Assembly: GCF_023703465.1 (NCBI RefSeq)
Contig: NZ_JAMQGP010000002.1
Span: 310,001-374,000, forward strand
Source of the DNA: Echinimonas agarilytica
Lineage (GTDB): Bacteria; Pseudomonadota; Gammaproteobacteria; Enterobacterales; Neiellaceae
DNA length: 64,000 nucleotides
Direction: 5' to 3'
Numbering within the stretch: position 1 is the first letter of the stretch; each line of letters opens with the position of its first letter. Shown in pieces: positions 45,773 through 55,239 of this stretch. The notes below the pieces were generated by a model. That model was not told the origin of the DNA. It did not search any database and saw nothing but the letters and a program-made list of their open reading frames with translations. A program made the translations under genes and the position numbers.

Positions 45773-48700
45773 CTAGTCAACATCGCATGGAATGTTGTTC
45801 AATGAGAATGAATCAACCTCTTTTGCTGCTGTATTGTTGGGCTTAGACGCTTGAAAACCGAATGTGAGTGTCCCGCCGTTGGCAGCGATTGAACCATCCC
45901 ATGTTCCCGGGGCTCCGCTGGCATGCATGACTTGTCCGGTTTGCGCTAATATGGAATTCCAGCCCGACGCAAGTTGCTCTCCGATTCCTAAATTCCAATG
46001 CAAATTGTAGCCGTCTATCGAATCTTCTGAATTATTGGTGATAACAACTTCCACGGTAAATCCAGTGCTCCATTGCTGGTTGATGTTATAGCTAATCGAG
46101 CATACGCCAGAGCCTGCAAATAAAACTGGGGTTTCAGCTGACAAACTGGCGGTATTGCCGTTGGCATAAGTCGCTTTTGCTTGTAACACCAATGTTCCGG
46201 GTTGAACCGGCAACCATGTGGCATCAAATGGTGGTGTTGATGACTCAGCAACAAGGACACCATCTGCCAAATATTCAACCTTGGTAATGCTTGGAATATT
46301 GGTTGAGATAGACAGGGGGATTGAATCGGTGACAACGGCTTGTCCGGCTTGAATTGATGAAAACTCCAATTCAATAGGTTGCCCTTGAGACGCTGTTTCT
46401 GATTCATCAATTTGAAGTAGGTACGCAATAAGATTTCGTTTTTGTGTTTGATTCAGGCCGGAAAACCCATGACCATTACCGATGTTCATAACGTCATCGA
46501 GCGTGTTGGCTGCTCCGTCATGAAGATAGGGTGCAGAGTTCCACAAATCCTTGAGAGTGGGGGTGTCGAGGCCTTGCAATGGTATGCCGCGACGTTGATC
46601 ATTCACATTCGAGATAGTGCCTACATCATGCATCAAGCCTTGCGGACTATCGGTAAATGAAGCCCCTGTGTGACAGCTCCCACAGCCGGCATTTTGGAAA
46701 ACAAGTTTACCAGCCGCTCCATTTGTGGTTAGGGTACCGTTTGCACTGCGATAAGGGCTTTTGCCAAATTCAGTGAGGCTGCTAACGTATGCTGCGAGGG
46801 CGTCAAGATCGGCTGAGCGTCCTGATTTGGGAGCTCCTAATGGATCTCGTGTGGCGTTGAAGTCAGTCGTTGAGAGAAATCCTGAACCATTGAAGCCGCT
46901 GCGAATGTCGTTTTCAAAATCTTGAATTTCATCAAAATTAGCGCTCCAGTGAACTCGGCCATGAGCCATACCTCCTCGGCCGTTGAGTGCAATGGTGTTG
47001 CGTAAACCCTCACCGCGATCGGAGAAGTCCCAGACTTGGCCGTCTGAGTCACCCTCGGTATGACATGTTGCACAAGTGAGGTATCCGTCGAGCGCCATTC
47101 GTGTATCTGCCGCGTTATAAAATACCTTTTTACCTGCAAGCACTTGGCTCGATAATGCTTCCGAACTGACAGTATTAATGGTTGTAACCAGCGGTAACGA
47201 ACGTGTGCCTGATGTCAGCAATGCATCGGCGTCGAGCACTGATACAGAGCGGCCCATAAAGTTTTTCACAAAGACGCGGTTTGTGTCTTGATCCACCAAG
47301 ATCGATTGAGGTGCGAGTCCTACATCAGCCTGTAGAACTTCCGTGCCATCGCTTGGATTTAATACAACAACCCGATTGTTCCCTTGCATCGCAACAAATA
47401 GATGTGTGCCATATGGGCTAAATGAAACTGCCGAAGGTTGGGCGTGATTGTCGATATCAACTCGACTCGATTGCTGTTCAGTATTTTGAGTCGCATCAAT
47501 CGTCGCCATAACGCTTCGTACCGTTGTTTCAAATGTTAGTGGGTCTGTGCCAAAGAAAGGCCCACGATCCACATTGTCTTTTTTGCCGACTACAACAGAC
47601 GATTGCCCATCAGGATGGAACGCCACGCTGGCTAGGTAATTGGGAAGCCCGCTGCCATCAGAGCCTGTGTCGGGAGTCGTGATGTCATTGGTCAGCACAA
47701 TGCTCGTATCGAGCATAAAGTTAGACAAGTTGATGTTCCAAACTTTTCCATCTTCTTTGGAAATGAACCGGCTCGCCATCATTTCACTGCCGTCACTTGA
47801 TATCGCCATAGCTCGCACGGTTGCTTCGATGTTGACGGTTCCAGTTTCTGCGAGAGTTGACACATCAAACGACTTAATTTGTCCTTTGTTGCTCAATGAA
47901 ACATAGATGGTGTCGCCACTTGGATTCGCGACCACATGATATGGGTTTGAGCCGTAATCGAAATCAAACGATGTGACTGAGTTGCCGTTTGATAGGCGAA
48001 TAACCTTAACTTGATCGCTCTTAGAGCAAGTAACCCAAGCATTGTCGTCTTGATCAATAGTGACGCTATTCGGCAAGTCACAAATGCTGTATTCGGCTTG
48101 CTTAGTGAGTGTGTCTGCATCAATAAATGACACGGTACCATTATCTGGATTAACTACGGCTAGAGTTCGAAGCGTGGTGCTCAATGCCATTTGTCCAGAT
48201 TGAGTCGGTTGTCCAGAGATAGCATCGCTGACGACGACAATGTTACGAGCAGCTCCGGCGATATTACCCACATTGTCGCGCACCTGAGCGGTGACATTGT
48301 AAAGCCCTGCATCAGTAAAAGTATGGCTGTAGGTGTTACTTGTCGACCAAGCTGTCGAACCCTGACCCACATCCCATCGATACTCCAATGCCGCATCAGA
48401 GTCATCTGTTGCTGTCACTTCAAGAACAACATTTTGCCCTGCTTGGATCGGCGCATTGCTGCCGTATGTGATGGCCGATACATCGGGTGCAAAATCGGTG
48501 TTGATCTCACTGCCGGTGGAAAAGTAGTAAACGAACTCATTAACGCCATTACCGGCAATGTCTTTAAGCCCGCCTTCAACCAACTTCACCTCATAGGTGG
48601 TATTGGGCAACAACATTTGCTTGGGAATAAAGTTAAGTACGTGGTAGGAGTTCCAGGTGATATCGCCTTGAATCGATTGTCCTCCAATGGGCCTAATTTG

Positions 48701-49933
48701 AATGGTTTGATCATTGGCCGTGCGCTCATCGATCATCTCAGGAATCGAGAAACCAATGACAGTCGAAACTGGGTTTGATGTTGAATTAGCCGAAGGGCTG
48801 TGAAATCCAATTTCAGGGCCATTTTCATCGGGTGTATCTTGATGTTGGTAGAAAAAGGTGCGGCCCGCTCCGCCATTGGAACCTGTGCCGACTACCGCGG
48901 GACCAACGGGCATCCACTGATAATCTAAATAGGTTTCAGGCCATCCCGGAGCGGTAAAGGTTTGCGCTATTTCGCCTGTTTTCATGTTGATTTTGACCGC
49001 AATGTCGGTGTGACCGGCAAAGCCAAAATCATCTTGGAAGTACATATAGCGGCCCGCTGACATTTCAGATGTCTTGTAACCGGTTCTACCATTTTCGAAG
49101 GTATAAGGCTTTAAGTCAGTTGGATCGCTAAAATCGACCATCGCCATATTGTTACCGTTGAGATTGCCGTCAGTGCCGTTTAGAAATACGATTTTGTCTT
49201 TCCAAACATGGTAGGTGGTGGTGTACTGCTGAAAGCCAGAGCCGCTGATAGAATCCAAAAATTTAATGTTTTCTGGATCGCCTATATCTAACACGGCAAT
49301 ACCGGAGCCTGTGGTGGTAAATAGCAGGTTACCGATTCGAAACCTAAGACTGCCTTCCGCGCCATTATTAGTGTCAAAGGTCGCGGTAATGGCATCTACA
49401 TTTACACTGGGATCGTTGTATCTACTGTCGTGCACATTGCCACCGTTGGTACCGGTGGGCCAAGTTTCTAGCAGCTGCCACTTTTGTAGACCTTGCCCGC
49501 CTTCAGCGATGGGCACGGGTACATTAGAGTTGGTCCATGGCTTCAAATCGAACATGTTACTCATGTCCATAAAGTGATATCCACTGCCAGTGATTTCGGG
49601 CGTTGAATATTCTCGCCAAAAAATATCAGTGTTAAGTTTCCACCAACGGTGGCCGTTGTCGCCGTAGTCTTGTTCGTCTAGTAACACCGGATTGGTCACA
49701 TCAGAAATATCCCATAGGGTGGTTTTACCTTGCCCCATGATGTAGAGATAACCACGGTGAAACTGAACCATGCGGCCACCGTAGTTCAAAAATTTTAAGT
49801 ATGTTCCAGCAGGGCGCGCGGTGTTGTCCACGCCTGGGCCATTAGTACCGTCTAGCTGGGCTAATGCAACACTTGATAGCAAACAGCAGGTGCTAGCAAT
49901 GATGGCTTTGTACCCAAATGCTGAGTTGTTCAT
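45773..49933 (-). CDS. Cellulose-targeted redox protein: beta-propellers, di-heme cytochrome c domain and CBM2
   Basis: 1386 residues with a signal peptide; AAGGAA precedes the ATG. Order: LVIVD-like propeller (about 35-365), SbsA-type Ig (about 370-478), PKD (about 485-572), YVTN-type propeller (about 590-905), a cytochrome c peroxidase-like region with two heme sites (CATCH from Cys 954; CGSCH from Cys 1084), an Ig-like domain (about 1190-1270) and a C-terminal CBM2 with flanking cysteines (about 1278-1386). The CBM2 should tether it to cellulose outside the cell. Large CBM2-bearing redox proteins of this kind (Cbp2D/Cbp2E) are known from Cellvibrio, where electron supply to lytic polysaccharide monooxygenases is proposed. 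No LPMO gene is in this window. It is divergent from a CBM2-GH5 endoglucanase. Confidence 0.88.
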   Translation of the reverse strand: MNNSAFGYKAIIASTCCLLSSVALAQLDGTNGPGVDNTARPAGTYLKFLNYGGRMVQFHRGYLYIMGQGKTTLWDISDVTNPVLLDEQDYGDNGHRWWKLNTDIFWREYSTPEITGSGYHFMDMSNMFDLKPWTNSNVPVPIAEGGQGLQKWQLLETWPTGTNGGNVHDSRYNDPSVNVDAITATFDTNNGAEGSLRFRIGNLLFTTTGSGIAVLDIGDPENIKFLDSISGSGFQQYTTTYHVWKDKIVFLNGTDGNLNGNNMAMVDFSDPTDLKPYTFENGRTGYKTSEMSAGRYMYFQDDFGFAGHTDIAVKINMKTGEIAQTFTAPGWPETYLDYQWMPVGPAVVGTGSNGGAGRTFFYQHQDTPDENGPEIGFHSPSANSTSNPVSTVIGFSIPEMIDERTANDQTIQIRPIGGQSIQGDITWNSYHVLNFIPKQMLLPNTTYEVKLVEGGLKDIAGNGVNEFVYYFSTGSEINTDFAPDVSAITYGSNAPIQAGQNVVLEVTATDDSDAALEYRWDVGQGSTAWSTSNTYSHTFTDAGLYNVTAQVRDNVGNIAGAARNIVVVSDAISGQPTQSGQMALSTTLRTLAVVNPDNGTVSFIDADTLTKQAEYSICDLPNSVTIDQDDNAWVTCSKSDQVKVIRLSNGNSVTSFDFDYGSNPYHVVANPSGDTIYVSLSNKGQIKSFDVSTLAETGTVNIEATVRAMAISSDGSEMMASRFISKEDGKVWNINLSNFMLDTSIVLTNDITTPDTGSDGSGLPNYLASVAFHPDGQSSVVVGKKDNVDRGPFFGTDPLTFETTVRSVMATIDATQNTEQQSSRVDIDNHAQPSAVSFSPYGTHLFVAMQGNNRVVVLNPSDGTEVLQADVGLAPQSILVDQDTNRVFVKNFMGRSVSVLDADALLTSGTRSLPLVTTINTVSSEALSSQVLAGKKVFYNAADTRMALDGYLTCATCHTEGDSDGQVWDFSDRGEGLRNTIALNGRGGMAHGRVHWSANFDEIQDFENDIRSGFNGSGFLSTTDFNATRDPLGAPKSGRSADLDALAAYVSSLTEFGKSPYRSANGTLTTNGAAGKLVFQNAGCGSCHTGASFTDSPQGLMHDVGTISNVNDQRRGIPLQGLDTPTLKDLWNSAPYLHDGAANTLDDVMNIGNGHGFSGLNQTQKRNLIAYLLQIDESETASQGQPIELEFSSIQAGQAVVTDSIPLSISTNIPSITKVEYLADGVLVAESSTPPFDATWLPVQPGTLVLQAKATYANGNTASLSAETPVLFAGSGVCSISYNINQQWSTGFTVEVVITNNSEDSIDGYNLHWNLGIGEQLASGWNSILAQTGQVMHASGAPGTWDGSIAANGGTLTFGFQASKPNNTAAKEVDSFSLNNIPCDVD

Positions 49934-50566
49934 AGTGATTCCTTGTGTTCGATAAATTTTCGTTCACTAACCTCAAGCGTTTTGTATTGAAATAATCTTG
50001 CTTGAGTGAGCAGAAATTGCTGCCACTTCAGCGGTGGCATTGATGAACAATATGGATGTTTGGCTACTGATGTTTCGACCTTGAATCGGGGTATTTCGTA
50101 AAATCAACTCTCTAAACTCAAAGTTATACTTTGCTGGTCCAAAGTAGAACTTTGGCAAAAATCTGATGGTGCAAAGAGTTGTGATCCGTGTTGCTTGGAT
50201 AGCAGCCTCAACTGATTCAAACGTGATGTTTCTTGCAGAAAAACTTTGAATTTTGAATTAGCCACCGGCGCTGCCCAAAAATGATTTGTCTATGAGTATT
50301 TTTTTCTACGTTTCGTTCATTTTTCATTTCTGTTTTGAAGTTGCACCAACTTAGTCCTCTATTCGGACGACCTCCTCTTTGTTGCTTGTCATGCTGACTC
50401 TGAACTCCGGAATAGCTGACGTTGTGCATGGTGGGTGTACTGAAATTTCGGGGTTCTTCGCTACTGAAATAGTCGAACTTGAAAATAGATCAATTGAGAA
50501 CTTATTAAAAAGTGCGTGATCTGCAGAGTTTACCCCTTGCTGAATCGCGACCAATGGAGATACAAA
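49934..50566. promoter_or_regulatory. Divergent promoter region of the redox protein and the GH5 endoglucanase
   Basis: 633 bp without a convincing gene. The main structure is the twin palindrome at 50119-50155, listed separately. Short antisense frames here lack ribosome sites and family features. GGAG at 50556-50559 is the GH5 ribosome site. Confidence 0.6.
50119..50155. promoter_or_regulatory. Twin operator-like palindromes CAAAGT-N3-ACTTTG
   Basis: Site 1 is CAAAGT-tat-ACTTTG (50119-50133). Site 2 is CCAAAGT-aga-ACTTTGG (50139-50155). Their centres are 21 bp apart, two helical turns, so a dimer on each would sit on the same DNA face. They lie about 190 bp upstream of the redox-protein start and about 410-450 bp upstream of GH5. 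The binding protein is unknown. Confidence 0.5.
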
Positions 50567-52330
50567 ATGTTTAAGCAGAAAGCACTGGCCATAGCAGTGA
50601 TGCTCTATACCGGATCATCTCTTGCAGCAGAAGTGACTCTTGTTGTGGATAATGATTGGGGGGATGGCTTTGTTGGCAAAGTCGTCATTGATAACACCGA
50701 CGGTGACGCTACGGTACAAGATTGGCAGCTCAGCTGGGAATTTGATCGAGAAATTGAGCAAATGTGGAATGCGACATATACCGCGACGGGGAATGTCATT
50801 GAAGCTGACAATTTAGGCTGGAACGGTTCTATTCCTGTCGGTGGTATTGTTGAATTTGGCTTCAAAGCGTCTCCGGGTAACTATTCGGGCCAGCCTATAT
50901 TTGAACTTAACGGAAACTCAACGGGCGGTGGTGATGGTGGAGGAGATGGTGGCGGAGACGGTGGTGATTTACCCGGCGTTGTGGCCTGTGGTGTCGACCC
51001 GACTGAATTCCCCTCCAATGACGACTGGCTGACAACAGACGGAAACCAAATTGTTGATCAAGATGGAAATTCAGTATGGATCACGGGTGCTAATTGGTTT
51101 GGACTTAACGCTTCTGAGCGGGTGTTTCATGGCCTTTGGAGCGTGAATCTTGAAAATTTGGTAGAGCAAACTGCTGCTCGAGGCATTAATTTGATTCGGG
51201 TTCCGATTGGCACCGAATTAATGAAAGAATGGATGAACGGTGAATTTAACGATACCAATGTTAACTTGTCGACAAATCCAGATTTGACGGGCAAAAACAG
51301 CTTAGAAATATTTGATCAATTTTTGTCTGTGGCGAAAGCGTGTGGCGTAAAAGTGATGATGGATGTGCATCACCCCGATCAAAATAATTCAGGTCACACA
51401 TACTGGGGATGGGAAAAAGGAAACATTACTGTAGATGACTTCTACGACACTTGGGGTTGGTTTGCTGAACGATATAAAAATGACGATACCATCGTCGCCT
51501 ACGATCTACAAAATGAGCCCCACGGTATTCCAAATGGAAGCTTGGGCAATGACATTAATCGTCAAGAGGATGAAAGTTGGGAAGAATATTGCCTTCGTAA
51601 GCCCGAAAGTGAGATGACGGAGTTTGCAAAATGGGATGGCACTACGGACTCTAACAACTGGAAACATGTTGCTGAAACAGCCGCAGCTCGTGTGCTTGAG
51701 GTGAATCCGAATGCACTCATCTTGGTAGAAGGGATTGAGGCGTACCCTCGTTACGGCAAATGGGTGAACAACAAGTCTTCGCCAATTCCAGGGCAGGGTG
51801 ATCAGTGCTATGACTTTAATTGGTGGGGCGGTAATTTACGGGGTGTGGCTGAACATGAAGTCATGGTACCCGGTCATCAAGCGCAAATTATGTATTCTCC
51901 TCATGACTATGGCCCGTTAGTGTATTTACAGCCTTGGTTCCAAACTGAATTTACGCGAGACAGTCTTCGTGAAGATGTTTGGAATCCTAATTGGCTCTAT
52001 ATCCATAACAACAACATTTCTCCACTATTAATCGGTGAGTGGGGCGGATTTATGGATGGCAGCATTAACCAGCAATGGATGGAAGCGCTAAGAGATGAGA
52101 TTGTTGATTTGCAGTTGCATCATACATTCTGGGCCATTAACCCCAATTCCGGCGATACCGGTGGTTTATTGAAAGACGATTGGCTGACATGGGACGAAGA
52201 AAAGTACAGCCTGTTGAAGCCTGCGCTTTGGCAAAATGGTACCAAGTTCGTTGGTTTGGATCATCAAGCCAAAATTGGCGGTACGGCTGATGTAGGTATA
52301 TCACTCTCTGAACACTATGAATCGCCTTAA
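50567..52330 (+). CDS. CBM2-GH5 endoglucanase
   Basis: ATG at 50567 has GGAG 7 nt upstream and begins a signal peptide (MFKQKALAIA...SLA); the frame is open further up without support. 587 residues: CBM2 (about 21-120), a flexible Gly/Asp linker (about 122-140), then a GH5 catalytic domain. Acid/base Glu 317 lies in DLQNEPHG and nucleophile Glu 491 in LLIGEWGG, the usual GH5 pair; VMMDVHHP is also typical. The CBM2 lacks the usual terminal disulfide cysteines. It should cut internal beta-1,4-glucan bonds outside the cell. Confidence 0.95.
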   Translation: MFKQKALAIAVMLYTGSSLAAEVTLVVDNDWGDGFVGKVVIDNTDGDATVQDWQLSWEFDREIEQMWNATYTATGNVIEADNLGWNGSIPVGGIVEFGFKASPGNYSGQPIFELNGNSTGGGDGGGDGGGDGGDLPGVVACGVDPTEFPSNDDWLTTDGNQIVDQDGNSVWITGANWFGLNASERVFHGLWSVNLENLVEQTAARGINLIRVPIGTELMKEWMNGEFNDTNVNLSTNPDLTGKNSLEIFDQFLSVAKACGVKVMMDVHHPDQNNSGHTYWGWEKGNITVDDFYDTWGWFAERYKNDDTIVAYDLQNEPHGIPNGSLGNDINRQEDESWEEYCLRKPESEMTEFAKWDGTTDSNNWKHVAETAAARVLEVNPNALILVEGIEAYPRYGKWVNNKSSPIPGQGDQCYDFNWWGGNLRGVAEHEVMVPGHQAQIMYSPHDYGPLVYLQPWFQTEFTRDSLREDVWNPNWLYIHNNNISPLLIGEWGGFMDGSINQQWMEALRDEIVDLQLHHTFWAINPNSGDTGGLLKDDWLTWDEEKYSLLKPALWQNGTKFVGLDHQAKIGGTADVGISLSEHYESP

Positions 52331-52435
52331 AATAGATAGAGCAGCAATGTTGTGCTGCTCGAACCCTATCACTCAGGTAAGCATAAGATGTGTCCTTTTT
52401 TATGCTTATTGACCTGCCTCCACTGAGTGACGCTT

Positions 52436-52469
52436 GCCTCGACGTTAGCTACAATGTCGAGGCCTTTTT
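52436..52469 (+). terminator. Rho-independent terminator after GH5
   Basis: GCCTCGAC (52436-52443) pairs with GTCGAGGC (52456-52463), followed by CTTTTT. Another short stem without a T-run (52339-52360) precedes it. Confidence 0.82.
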
Positions 52470-52498
52470 GCACCAAAGCTTTTAGTCAAAGTTTTTAG

Positions 52499-53188
52499 TC
52501 AAAGTGCCAATACATCAACAACTTCTATTTCGTCCACCGTCGCAAATCGAAACCTTATATTCCATCCATCTAGTTTTACGCCATAAATGCGATCACCGAT
52601 TTGATCGCGTTGATACGCTGGCCGGGGATCTTGTTGCAACACTTGTTCAATCAATAGAATTGTATTGGGCGCTAATTGGTCGCGAGCTGATTGCCCAAAA
52701 ACAATGCGCTTGGTTGCAGGTGGAGGACTGTCTGCGTAGCCTCCTTTGGCATCAGGAACGGATTCTGCGTAAGCAAGGTAGGGTTTTATGTCGAGAATAG
52801 GCGTGCCGTCCACCAGATCTAAACCTTCCACCGATATACGATTCACTGGCTTTCCATCGACGAAGAGATGGTCAATGGCAATTATTTTCACCAGAGACAT
52901 TCCAATGGAGTTTGGCCGATAAGTACTCCGAGAGGCAAACACTCCGACTTTTCGATTTCCACCTAATCGGGGAGGGCGAACGAGCGGTTTCCAGCCTTGT
53001 TGTTTGGTTTGATGAAATTCAAAGATCACCCAGATGTGGCTAAATTCACCCAACCCTCGAACAGCTTCGGGATGGCCACATTCTCCCACTAAATCACAAT
53101 GACCGATTGCTGCTTTGGCCAACCCAGGTTGGCGAGGTACTGCAAACTTTTCGAGATATGGGGAACGAACGTAGCCGATAGTAATCAT
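52499..53188 (-). CDS. trmO: tRNA (t6A37) N6-methyltransferase TrmO
   Basis: ATG at 53188 is chosen: the family starts MxTIGYVRSPYxEKFAVPRQPGL. The 229-residue TsaA-like beta-barrel protein carries SHIWVIFEFHQ and the SAM-site region FASRSTYRPNSIGMSLVKI. It methylates t6A37 in tRNA-Thr(GGU). It overlaps the rcsF stop by 4 bp; the rcsF-trmO pair is also found in E. coli. Confidence 0.95.
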   Translation of the reverse strand: MITIGYVRSPYLEKFAVPRQPGLAKAAIGHCDLVGECGHPEAVRGLGEFSHIWVIFEFHQTKQQGWKPLVRPPRLGGNRKVGVFASRSTYRPNSIGMSLVKIIAIDHLFVDGKPVNRISVEGLDLVDGTPILDIKPYLAYAESVPDAKGGYADSPPPATKRIVFGQSARDQLAPNTILLIEQVLQQDPRPAYQRDQIGDRIYGVKLDGWNIRFRFATVDEIEVVDVLAL

Positions 53189-53571
53189 GGCTGAGATTGA
53201 CTCGGAACCGCCAAAGCGCGGGCATAACAGGTGACAAGCGTTAGGCATTGTGGTGATTCTGTGTTGTATTCTGTTTCACACACGTCAATCACGATACCAT
53301 TGGCTTTGAGATTTGCAGCAGCAATGCGCGCTTGGGTTCTTGCATCTGCTGTGGCCGCCGGCACATCGTTTTCGGCTTGTTGGCAACTCATGCCTTCGAT
53401 ACTGCCGATATTTTTGTAGCCAGATGGGATCTGGTCACTTTCGAACACTTGGACTTGGCTTGGCTTGAAGTACTCGGTAAAATTTTCTTTATCGAGGTTG
53501 GTGCTCACATCGTAGTTGTTGGCGCATCCCACCAGCGTTGTCGCGCATGCGAGTAACAATATCTTATTCAC
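53185..53571 (-). CDS. rcsF: RcsF-like outer-membrane lipoprotein
   Basis: 128 residues with a lipoprotein signal (lipobox LVGC, Cys 16) and the RcsF core: IGSIEGMSCQ, then ANLKANGIVIDVCE, and two more cysteines (PQCLTLVTCYARAL), giving the four Cys that form two disulfides in RcsF. In enterics RcsF senses envelope stress for the Rcs phosphorelay. No rcsB, rcsC or rcsD is in the window. Overlap with trmO implies an operon. Confidence 0.85.
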   Translation of the reverse strand: MNKILLLACATTLVGCANNYDVSTNLDKENFTEYFKPSQVQVFESDQIPSGYKNIGSIEGMSCQQAENDVPAATADARTQARIAAANLKANGIVIDVCETEYNTESPQCLTLVTCYARALAVPSQSQP

Positions 53572-53663
53572 ATTCAGCTTCCGTACAGTTGCAAAGAGCG
53601 ATTATTCTGCTTGGGTTAGCTGTATAGCGCAACCATTTAGCAGTGTTTTAATTAAGGAATAGC

Positions 53664-54596
53664 GTGTTTGAATCAAATCGAAAAGTACTCGTAGGCTCCC
53701 TTGTCTTGGCTTTAGTCATTGGCGTGGGGTTGACCCTTTGGGGGCAATCGCGAAAGAGTGCTGAATCACGCGAGGGGATTTTGTTGCCGATGTTGATGGT
53801 CCAAAGCCCTTATCTAAAACGCTTTAGAGTTGACTCGTTAGAGCATCAACCTTGGGTGGATATTCAACGCAGTGACAATCGTTGGCTGGTGAATGGCCAA
53901 AGTGGCTATCCCGCCAATATGACAGCGATGGCAGAAGTGATTCAGCGACTGTCGCAACGACGTATTTTAGATAGCATGCCTTACGCGGCTGAGTTGCCTA
54001 GCGTAGCGACGAATGAATGGGATCAAGAGTCTCCTGCATGGTTGCGTCTAACCTTGATTGGAGCGAGCAATTACCATCGACAAGTGTGGGTCGCTAAGCC
54101 TATCAAAAATAGCGAAGGGAACTGGGAGCAATGGGTTCGAGTGGAAAAGGAAGACTACAATTATTTAATTGATGATCTTGTGTTTCCGAGTCAATTCGTT
54201 TTGCCTGATATTCAACAGTGGTTAAAACCTATCCAAATAAAATTGTCAGATTTTTCTCGTTTTACCGTGAGCATTGAAGATGCAGCTCAACATCAATGGG
54301 TATTTAAAAACGTAAAAGGGCAATGGCTCGAGTCAACATCAAGTGTTATTTCTGCGCCCATAATGCCTGATGATTTGTTTGCTTTACTTTCAGCTGTTGA
54401 ACCGAAATCGGCTTCATTAAAGCAAGCGGGGTTAAAAGGAAGATTGAGTTACGCTGCAAAAATTTCAAGTGATGATGGCCAATGGATTGAAATTGCATTT
54501 TATGAAGATGGCCCCGACACTTGGATTGATATTCGTTCGAGCATTGATTATCAAAATTCTAATGACGAATGGATTCGGTATTTGATTCAGATTTAA
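53664..54596 (+). CDS. DUF4340-family membrane-anchored protein
   Basis: GTG at 53664 starts a 310-residue protein with one N-terminal membrane helix (about 9-27) and a periplasmic region with the DUF4340 pattern (an RWLVNGQSGYPANMTAM-like repeat). DUF4340 proteins often accompany ABC-type gliding or export genes, but here it stands alone, divergent from rcsF and followed by a terminator. Function unknown. Confidence 0.75.
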   Translation: MFESNRKVLVGSLVLALVIGVGLTLWGQSRKSAESREGILLPMLMVQSPYLKRFRVDSLEHQPWVDIQRSDNRWLVNGQSGYPANMTAMAEVIQRLSQRRILDSMPYAAELPSVATNEWDQESPAWLRLTLIGASNYHRQVWVAKPIKNSEGNWEQWVRVEKEDYNYLIDDLVFPSQFVLPDIQQWLKPIQIKLSDFSRFTVSIEDAAQHQWVFKNVKGQWLESTSSVISAPIMPDDLFALLSAVEPKSASLKQAGLKGRLSYAAKISSDDGQWIEIAFYEDGPDTWIDIRSSIDYQNSNDEWIRYLIQI

Positions 54597-54612
54597 ATGT
54601 CTATTCAGATAC

Positions 54613-54640
54613 AAAAAAGCTCACCGTAGTGAGCTTTTTT
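54613..54640. terminator. Bidirectional terminator between DUF4340 gene and hns
   Basis: AAAAAAGCTCAC / GTGAGCTTTTTT with a CGTA loop. Confidence 0.93.
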
Positions 54641-54662
54641 GTTAGCCATTAAATCGCCTTAA

Positions 54663-55058
54663 TTAAATTAAGAACTCTTCTAGTGCTTTTCCTGAATCAA
54701 GTTGTGCTTGTAAGGCCTTAGGTGTGCGACCTTGGCCAGTCCAAGTTGCTTCAGAGCCATCTTCAAGCCAAAACTTGTATTTCGGTGGGCGAGGAGCGCG
54801 TTTTGCTTTTATCGGAGCAGCTGCATCGCCCAACAAATCTTCTTCTGTGATATCGCTTTCAGCCATGAGGGCTTTAATTTTTTCAATTTGCTCGAGGCGT
54901 TCTTTTTGTTGTTCAAGTTCTTCGGCTTCTTGTTCTTCAACTTCAACAATTAAAGCTTCAAGTTTTTCCTTGAACTCAACAAGACGTTCAGAAGATTCGC
55001 CACGCAAAGCCGCACGTAAACGGCGGGTATTACCTAAAATGTCAGCAATGTCACTCAT
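54663..55058 (-). CDS. hns: H-NS-family nucleoid protein
   Basis: 131 residues: an acidic, Glu-rich N-terminal coiled coil for oligomerisation (about 15-75), a basic linker (KAKRAPRPP) and the C-terminal DNA-binding domain with the AT-hook-like loop WTGQGRTP. It probably silences AT-rich DNA. It has its own promoter (55118-55146) and is framed by terminators. StpA/MvaT-type alternatives are less likely, given the TxQGRTP loop. Confidence 0.93.
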   Translation of the reverse strand: MSDIADILGNTRRLRAALRGESSERLVEFKEKLEALIVEVEEQEAEELEQQKERLEQIEKIKALMAESDITEEDLLGDAAAPIKAKRAPRPPKYKFWLEDGSEATWTGQGRTPKALQAQLDSGKALEEFLI

Positions 55059-55117
55059 AAGTGTTCCTACTAGTAATTAAGAGAGCAATAAAAATTTTGA
55101 ATTTTAATTTCCTTTAG

Positions 55118-55146
55118 ATTGTATACCGGAGCTGAAATAATTCCAA
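55118..55146 (-). promoter_or_regulatory. Sigma-70 promoter of hns
   Basis: On the minus strand, -35 TTGGAA (55146-55141) and -10 TACAAT (55123-55118) are 17 bp apart, 60 bp before the hns ATG. Confidence 0.6.
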
Positions 55147-55190
55147 TAGTTTGAATTAGATTGATGAATAAAATATAAAGGAAGAGATGC

Positions 55191-55220
55191 AAAAAAGCCT
55201 GCAAAATATTGCAGGCTTTT
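55191..55220 (-). terminator. Terminator after fadL
   Basis: AAAAAGCCTGCA pairs with TGCAGGCTTTT; the minus-strand reading has T6 after the stem. It lies 20 bp past the fadL stop. Confidence 0.88.
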
Positions 55221-55239
55221 GAAGAGATTATATCGAATG

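Noticed and set aside
48191-48778. 195-codon plus-strand frame antisense to the redox protein
   Set aside because: No family match by eye, no ribosome site, and fully covered by a strong coding frame.
50217-50554. Short minus-strand frames in the cellulose divergent region
   Set aside because: No start signals or family features; composition is like non-coding AT-rich DNA.
41011-52330. A lytic polysaccharide monooxygenase gene that would accept electrons from the cytochrome protein
   Set aside because: Looked for an N-terminal His after a signal peptide and AA10 motifs in all reading frames of the block; none seen.
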